From: Diaporthe sp. PMI_573
Lineage: Eukaryota; Ascomycota; Sordariomycetes; Diaporthales; Diaporthaceae
Reading direction: 5' to 3'
DNA length: 64,000 nt
Assembly (NCBI GenBank): GCA_021399435.1
Contig: JAJTUP010000021.1
Location: 620,001 to 684,000 of the forward strand
In this document: positions 58,477 through 64,000 of the stretch, in pieces
How positions within the stretch are numbered: the first letter of the stretch is position 1
Layout of the letters: each line of letters starts with the position of its first letter
Translations under genes and position numbers: made by a program
Notes under the pieces: generated by a model
What the model saw: only the letters and a program-made list of their open reading frames with translations
Database searches by the model: none
What the model was told of the DNA's origin: nothing

Positions 58477-60387
58477 ATGTTGTCCCTCGCCTCCCTTCTT
58501 AATCCGGCGCCTCCTGGGCCCCCTCCGCCAACTCCTCGGTATCGACCAAGCCCGGCCATGTCGTCGGCTGCAACATCCTACTCCGACGACTGTTCAAGTC
58601 TGCTGTTCGAACGACACCTCGCCTCTTCGACAAAACCGACCAAGATGACCAAGGAGTCTGGAGGTTTCGTCAAGTCCAAGGCCAAGGGCCTCGTCAACTA
58701 CCCGCCCTTCGAGAACCTAGACGAGGGCTCGCTACGAGAGATCAAGAGATACCAGGTGTACCCCTATGGCAAGATCCAGGATTATTGTCGACACATCCCT
58801 TACAACAGCGGCAAGAAAGACTTCTATGAGAAGACGGGCCGCGAGAGCTTTGAAGGTTAGATATTCCCAGTCGCCAATCACAAGCGTCCTCGTCCCTCCG
58901 GGACTCGAAGCTTACGGTTGCCATGCAGTCTTCCAGTACATCTTCAAAGTGCCGGGCGATGGTACCGAGTACACAGTCATGTGGGACTACAATGTCGGTT
59001 TGGTCCGCATGACCCCCTTTTTCAAATGCTGCAAATACTCAAAGGTAACCCCGTTCATTTCTGTTTTGTCTTCCCACGATCCTCATTCTGACCAAAAGCA
59101 GACCATGCCGGCCAAGATGCTGAACATGAACCCTGGCCTCCGCGACATCACTCACAGCATTACTGGAGGCTCCATCATGGCTCAGGGTAAGCATTCTGTA
59201 CCTAATCTCTATAATGATACCCCACGTCCGCAGCAGCCGCTGACCCGCCCTCTACAGGCTACTGGATGCCCCATGCGTGTGCCAAAGCCGTCTGTGCGAC
59301 ATTCTGCGCGCCTATTGCCGGCGCACTGATTCCCATATTTGGCCCTGACTTCCCTTCTCAATGCATATCCCCTGACGCTCCAGAGCACGGCCGGATGGCC
59401 ATCGACCCTGCGATCGTGGCGGAGTCTGGGCGTGAGGCCGAGCTGTATCGCCGCGTGTTTGCCAACGCCAACGCGGTCAACGTCAACGGCCACCTGCCGC
59501 TCCACCCTCAGCCGATGCACCACTACAGCCACGGCCCAGCACTCCCAAGCCCGACCAGTATCCCCAGCCCGCGTCTTGCACGCCGTGGACTGCACCGGCA
59601 CGGATCGCCATACGACTACGAGAGAGACCGCGTTGACTTTGGTGGGCGGCTGTGCTTCAAGAGGGGCCTAGACGGTCCGCATGTCGCGGAGTCGGACCCG
59701 GAGATTCATATCGGACCAGAGACACCCTCCTTGCCTCTCGCGTCTCACCACCGCAGCATCCCATACTCACCAATGTCACCCCCACGGTCCAGCGGCTGGA
59801 CAGTCGCGAACCACCCAGGACATTCCCACTCAGCCTCGACGTCGCCAAACAGCCTTCCCCACAACTTCTCTGAGGATTTCCTGTACGCGGGCGGCCCGAA
59901 CCCGTTACTCAGCGCGATACCCCGTTTCAACCATGCGAGCCGGCTTGACCATTACCAGACCTCGCAGAGGCTCCCTCCCGCCGCCCGCACCTCGTCCGCA
60001 TGGACCGCGTCGAAGCGGCCGGCGCCCGAGGCCGAGGCAGGCCCCGAGCTCAACTACGACAGCCAGAGCCGGAGCAGCCCGTCCACCACGGCCACCATGG
60101 CCAAGCCTCAAGCCCCGGGAAGTCGGGTTCGGAACCGTGAGGAGGACGAGCCGTCCAACTCCGTGGCGAGCACCGGGGCCGAGAAGAACGCAGCGCTGCT
60201 GTTGATGAACCTGAGCGTGAGAGACCACAGGGAGGTCCGCTTACGTGACGAGAGGCGGGGCGACAGCAGGGCGGCGGTGGGCGACCGTGCCCCGCGGGGC
60301 TGTGGGCAAGAGTCGATGTCCATGTCGCCAGTGTCGGCAATGCCGGATGGGCATCGAAGCAAGAGACGAAGGGCAACCTCCATGTAA
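58477..60387 (+). CDS. XBP1: APSES-domain transcription factor, Xbp1-like
   Basis: Exons 58477-58855, 58929-59044, 59102-59186 and 59258-60387 give 569 aa. The DNA-binding region (about 80-235) runs [92 protein letters not shown] and [32 protein letters not shown]. The [25 protein letters not shown] part is characteristic of the Xbp1 branch of KilA-N/APSES proteins, not of StuA/Swi6-type members. The C-terminal half is disordered, Pro/Ser-rich, and ends in a basic KRRR stretch that could be a nuclear signal. Yeast Xbp1 represses cell-cycle and growth genes on starvation; a similar role is inferred. Assignment to the domain is firm, orthology less so. Confidence 0.85.
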
Positions 60388-60824
60388 GACTAACTCAGTT
60401 TTTTCTTCCCGTTTTGTGTTGGTCTCCTCTGTCATTTCCTCTCCATCTCTCTCCTTCCAAGCATTTCAATCGGTCATTAAGGAAACGGCGTTCAGAAATG
60501 GGGGGTTTTCTTACTTTGTGTCTTTCTCCACTGGACTATGGGTCACGTACGATATTGAGTTGATACCTTTTTCCCAGGGATTGCCAAGAAGCCAGGCCTG
60601 ACAGGTCAATTTGGAAAAGGTTGGCAGATGTGCGCGTGCTTGCTCTCAGGAGGTCCACACCACCACGCTCGTAGCATATGTTAGGCCGTTGGCACCAATA
60701 GAATTGTGCTGCAGGGCACATTTGTCCTTGATCTTAATTGCTGAAGGCTCTAAGGCAGATGGCCGGTTCGTGATCTCGATTCCGCTCTTGCGAATACCTT
60801 GACGAACGGATATGTTTGCCACGA
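60388..60824. other. Convergent 3' region between the APSES gene and CNS1
   Basis: 437 bp, T/C-rich after the APSES stop. No gene is seen. Confidence 0.5.
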
Positions 60825-62156
60825 CTATTTCTTTGCCGCGGCCTCTTTCGCCTTTGTCTCCTTGAAGGATTTGACCCAGCTGTCCGCCTTGCCACGGGGA
60901 ACAACATAGATCTTGACCACCCCGTCGACCACCTCAACACTGTCCAGGCTCAGCACCTTGACCAGCGGCACCTTCTTGCCGACCTTGACCAGGCCTCCCG
61001 CCGCCGTCTCCATAAAGCACTCGACCGTGTTGGCGCCGTACTCGCCCTCCCTATCCCACGGCAGCGGGAACACGTAGCCAAAGTGCTGCACGAGGGCCTC
61101 CCTCTCGTTGAAGGCCTTGATAAAGTCGCTCTCGTAGTGGACCGGGTACAGCAGCACGGCGGGGAAGCTGAGCGTGCTGTTGAGGTCCTCCGGGTCGGGG
61201 ACGAGCTCCAGCCTCGCATCGCCCATGTCGGGCGGGGTCTTGCTCGCGCGGACGGTGATGTTGCGCTCCTTGAGCGCGCCCGCCAGGAACTGCGCCCGCC
61301 GCTGGAGCGTGCGCTTCTCCCCGGCGGCGGCCTGAGCCTGCCGATCCAGCTCCTCGGCGCGCGCGACAATGTCCCTCGCGACGGCCCGCAGGCTGGCGTT
61401 GTCGCCGTCGACGCTCAGCCCGCCCGCGCACGCGTCGTCGGCCTCCTGTACACGCCCCACCGCCAGCAGCGCCCGCGCGCTCCGGTACCATGCCTTGACG
61501 TTGCGCGGGTTCAGCCGCAGCGCCGCACCGCAGTCCAGCCAGCACGAGCGGTAGTTCTGCAGCTCCAGCTGCACCGCCGCGCGGTTGACGTACAGCGCCT
61601 CGAGGGCGGCGCGCTGGGCGGCGACCTCGCCCCCATCGTCCCCCTCCGGGTCGCCCTCGCGCGGGGGCACCCCCTTTTCGCGGCGCTTCTCCTCCTGCGT
61701 CACGATCTTAACGCCCCTTCCGTAGAACTCGACGGCGTCGCGCCACCGCTTTTGCTTGAAGCACTCGTTACCGCGCTCCTTGAAGTCCGTGGCGTTCTCC
61801 AGCGGCGTGCCCTCGTAAGCCAGAGCCTCCAGCGCCGCCACGTCATCGTTCTCCTCCAGCTCCGTCATGAAGAGCGGCGACTTGTTCAGGTCGTCCATGA
61901 TCTCCTCGGCCGTCTTGCCGGCATTGCGGGCGAGCTGGGGCGGGAGCTCTGGCGCCGCGACTTTTGGCAACGACGGGCCCACTGGTGCTGTCGGCGGTGG
62001 TGCTGGTCCCGCTACTGGCGTTGACGAGTTTCCATTTTTGGGCTCTGTCCCTGTGGATGTTGTCGTTGCTTGTGCCTGTTGTGGTGGCGCATTCTGGCCG
62101 TCTGAGATTTTCAGGGAAGACTCAGTCTTCTCGGTGATCTCTGTGAGTTGCACCAT
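60825..62156 (-). CDS. CNS1: Cns1/TTC4-type TPR co-chaperone of Hsp90
   Basis: A single exon of 443 aa (yeast Cns1 385, human TTC4 387). The N-terminus is Pro/Thr-rich. The segment ELPPQLARNAGKTAEEIMDDLNKSPLFMTELEEND is the conserved lead-in of the family. Three TPR repeats (about 115-270) start with NATDFKERGNECFKQKRWRDAVEFYGRGV, then ALYVNRAAVQLELQNYRSCWLDCGAALRLNPRNVKAWYRSARALLAVGR. The C-terminal wheel domain includes LSFPAVLLYPVHYESDFIKAF and HFGYVFPLPWDREGEY. Cns1 binds Hsp90/Hsp70 EEVD tails and helps fold eEF2. The gene is very GC-rich at third positions, causing a 402-codon antisense open frame that is not a gene. Confidence 0.93.
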   Translation of the reverse strand: MVQLTEITEKTESSLKISDGQNAPPQQAQATTTSTGTEPKNGNSSTPVAGPAPPPTAPVGPSLPKVAAPELPPQLARNAGKTAEEIMDDLNKSPLFMTELEENDDVAALEALAYEGTPLENATDFKERGNECFKQKRWRDAVEFYGRGVKIVTQEEKRREKGVPPREGDPEGDDGGEVAAQRAALEALYVNRAAVQLELQNYRSCWLDCGAALRLNPRNVKAWYRSARALLAVGRVQEADDACAGGLSVDGDNASLRAVARDIVARAEELDRQAQAAAGEKRTLQRRAQFLAGALKERNITVRASKTPPDMGDARLELVPDPEDLNSTLSFPAVLLYPVHYESDFIKAFNEREALVQHFGYVFPLPWDREGEYGANTVECFMETAAGGLVKVGKKVPLVKVLSLDSVEVVDGVVKIYVVPRGKADSWVKSFKETKAKEAAAKK

Positions 62157-63423
62157 CCTGGAAAGACCTCAACTGGACGAATCGCTCGCCCTGCGACCGA
62201 CGTGGAGAAGGAAGACTGATCGCACTTGTATGGACTTTTCTCTCTTTGGACTTGATAAGTGATTTGGGAGTCATGCAGTCGAAAAGGAGATAGTCGGTCT
62301 GTCTCTCAAGTGAAGTTTCCCCAAACGGCAGTGCCGGTTGAAATTCTTGAGGCGGGGCGGCCAAATATTTCCGAAGGTTTGGGCAGCCCAATCATCACTG
62401 CATATATGGCGGGCGCACGCGCGTGATCCTTCAATCGAACCTTATAAAATGCCTCGAGAATGTCTATGTACTCCTTCACGGTTTTTGTTTTTGTTTTTTT
62501 TTAAAAAAAAAAAAAAAAGAAAAAAAAAGAAAAGAAAAGGGTGATGTCATACTGTGAGATGCTGAATTTTGCCACTCGTCCTCACTCAGCAACTCCTCCA
62601 ATCCAACCTCCCCAACGCTGGAGCAAAACTCACAACCCGGGCCAGGCAGGGTTCAGGTCCACCTCCCTTCATGACAGGGGTGGATGGCGAGGACGGCCCG
62701 ACACTTCGATCACATTGGCCTCAGAACCCGATTTCACATTCGATAATGCATGTGGTGCTCAAATCCCAAGGCGCAGATGTCGTAACCACAGTTTTGCGAT
62801 TTGTCTTTTTTTGACAAGGTTTGTGTGCGCGTTTCTACCTGCTAATTGACACGTCCGTGACCTCCAGATTTCTAGATGGATAATCCACCAGCTGGTGATA
62901 TATATATGCGTCCCTCGGAAGCCTGTTCTCGTTCAAAACCCCGCCTCTGGCATCGATGTCTGAATCCGTCGACGGCGAAGCAACACTCACACAGGCGATA
63001 ATAGCCAGTCTCGAGATTTATGATACCCACTGTGGTTTCAACGCATTGTCTTGATCATGCTAAATTAATTTGATGCAAAGTCTGTCTATGCTAGGTATTG
63101 TGGTATCCCTCTCTGCCCAATCCATTGCAAGACACCAAGCGCCAACGCCAGAACCCCCATGGACGCACACTGCACAAGCAAAAATCCCAGCCTCAACTCC
63201 ATGTCACCTAACACAGGTAAAATGCGCCGCCATTTTTCCCAGCCCAAGGAACCGCCAATTTTTATGACCGCACCCGCCCTTTGATCACCTTTAGGCCCAC
63301 AGAACCCGCATTGTACTCCACCACATCGTCTCCTCCTTCGGGTTCCTCCTTGGCTTGTTGTCGGCGTCTCACGACCACAGCCGCTCTTTCCGGGTTTTGT
63401 ATTTAGAGACATCCGACAATCCA
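62157..63423. other. Intergenic region between CNS1 and the MFS gene
   Basis: 1.27 kb holding the CNS1 promoter and the 3' end of the MFS gene. It contains the T/A tract at 62482-62539 and a TATATATA at about 62899-62906 that belongs to no gene I can identify. No coding region is supported. Confidence 0.45.
62482..62539. repeat. Poly-T/poly-A inverted tract
   Basis: About 21 mostly T bases followed directly by about 37 mostly A bases with scattered G. The two halves can pair as a hairpin. It lies about 325 bp upstream of the CNS1 start. Confidence 0.85.
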
Positions 63424-63968
63424 TTAATAGTCGTTGTCTGAGATGTCCACGACCGACACGGTCGCCTGCTTCGACTGGGTGCGAACCAGGCCCTCCACCT
63501 CGCAGTAAACATGGTCTTCGGCCTTGGTCCTCTGCACGGCGAAGCACTGGACAGACCCGACAAGAGCCGCAGCCGCACTGCCCCACCAAGCCAAAGCAGT
63601 GCAGTCCATTCTACTACCGACTGTGTAGAGATATCCGGCGACGGGCGGTGCGATCATCCGGCAAGCGGCACCGGCACTAGCTGCGAACCCGTTCACCTTT
63701 CCGAGGACGGATTTAGGCGCCGCTTCCTTGATCTGGATGAGTAGTAGCGGGTAGAGGAGGATGGAAAAGATGTTCCGAACGCAAAGGTTGAAGTAGATGG
63801 CGGGGTACAGTGTGGACTCCGGAACCCAGACGAGGAACGGCATTAAAAAGTAGGCAATAGGGTGCAGCACTGTGGCAATGATGAAGAGTCTGAAAATCCC
63901 GATTCTGTCGGCGGCGAAAGGGAATACGACGGCCTGAATGAAGAGAGCGATGGCTCCATTGACAGCCA
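63424..63968 (-). CDS. MFS transporter, 3' terminal exon (partial)
   Basis: The last exon of a gene that runs off the right edge. An acceptor (CTTCTTAG, branch CTAAC just before it) lies at 63970-63969; the upstream exons are outside the window. About 181 residues are visible with five hydrophobic segments typical of the C-terminal half of a 12-helix major facilitator: AVNGAIALFIQAVVFPFAADRIG, LFIIATVLHPIAYFLMPFLV, YFNLCVRNIFSILLYPLLLIQI, VNGFAASAGAACRMIAPPVAGYLY and TALAWWGSAAAALVGSVQCFAV. A short cytosolic tail with acidic residues ends it. The GxxNGFAxSxGAxxRxxAPPxAG-like segment resembles fungal MFS proteins related to plant ZIFL and yeast YCR023C, but the substrate cannot be told. Confidence 0.8.
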
Positions 63969-64000
63969 CTAAGAAGTCAAGTTAGACAGCGGTCCCGGGA

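Noticed and set aside
60816..62024. 402-codon plus-strand open frame antisense to CNS1
   Set aside because: Shadow of the GC-rich CNS1 gene; no domain, while the minus-strand frame shows clear TPR repeats.

Overview
The window looks like a gene-rich, fairly GC-rich nuclear segment of a filamentous ascomycete (Pezizomycotina, most likely a Sordariomycete). The signs are short introns of about 55-260 bp with GTAAGT-like donors and CTAAC/CTGAC branch sites, intron-split conserved proteins, an intronless tRNA with internal A and B boxes, and fungal families such as an NCS1 permease, GH76 mannosidase, CE16 esterase, APSES regulator and GPI-anchored surface proteins. I see no transposon, plasmid, phage or CRISPR feature and no biosynthetic cluster. 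All exon joins below were read by eye from splice signals, reading phase and family motifs.

Layout. 1-3055: no convincing gene, then a TATA box and GATA-type sites leading to an NCS1 uracil/allantoin-type permease (3056-5044, +). 5262-6692 (-): RING-IBR-RING E3 ligase. 7729-8333 (-): small secreted protein. 9180-10940 (+): carboxylesterase B. 11405-11476: tRNA-Thr(CGU). 11764-14389 (-): VPS9. 15404-16628 (+): PI31-like proteasome regulator. 17374-20720 (-): KAP114/importin-9. 21579-22532 (+): REV7. 22639-23324 (-) and 24593-25380 (+): head-to-head pair of paralogous GPI-anchored proteins. 26507-28119 (+): GH76 (Dfg5/Dcw1 type). 28443-29810 (-): HIS5. 31203-32691 (+): CE16/GDSL esterase. 34777-36434 (+): SSXT/SS18-like protein. 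39232-42489 (+): Gyp5-like TBC RabGAP. 45595-46892 (+): reticulon. 48173-53838 (-): DNA topoisomerase II. 58477-60387 (+): APSES/Xbp1-like repressor. 60825-62156 (-): CNS1/TTC4 co-chaperone. 63424 to the right edge (-): 3' exon of an MFS transporter.

The genes do not form one pathway. Broad themes are cell surface and secretion (GH76, two GPI proteins, CE16, carboxylesterase, small secreted protein), endomembrane traffic (VPS9, Gyp5-like GAP, reticulon), protein quality control (RBR ligase, PI31, CNS1), and chromatin or genome maintenance (TOP2, REV7, KAP114, SSXT, APSES).

Most interesting signals. (1) In the RBR ligase, the codon of the predicted catalytic cysteine is split by a non-canonical GC-AG intron; leaving the intron in would keep an open frame but replace that Cys by Trp. 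(2) The divergent paralogous GPI-protein pair shares a same-phase intron at the same motif and four cysteines. (3) HIS5 is preceded by two perfect TGAGTCA sites and a TGACGTCA palindrome, a clear cross-pathway-control arrangement. (4) The APSES gene has a 4.6 kb gene-free upstream region with three CTCGAG motifs, the core site of yeast Xbp1.
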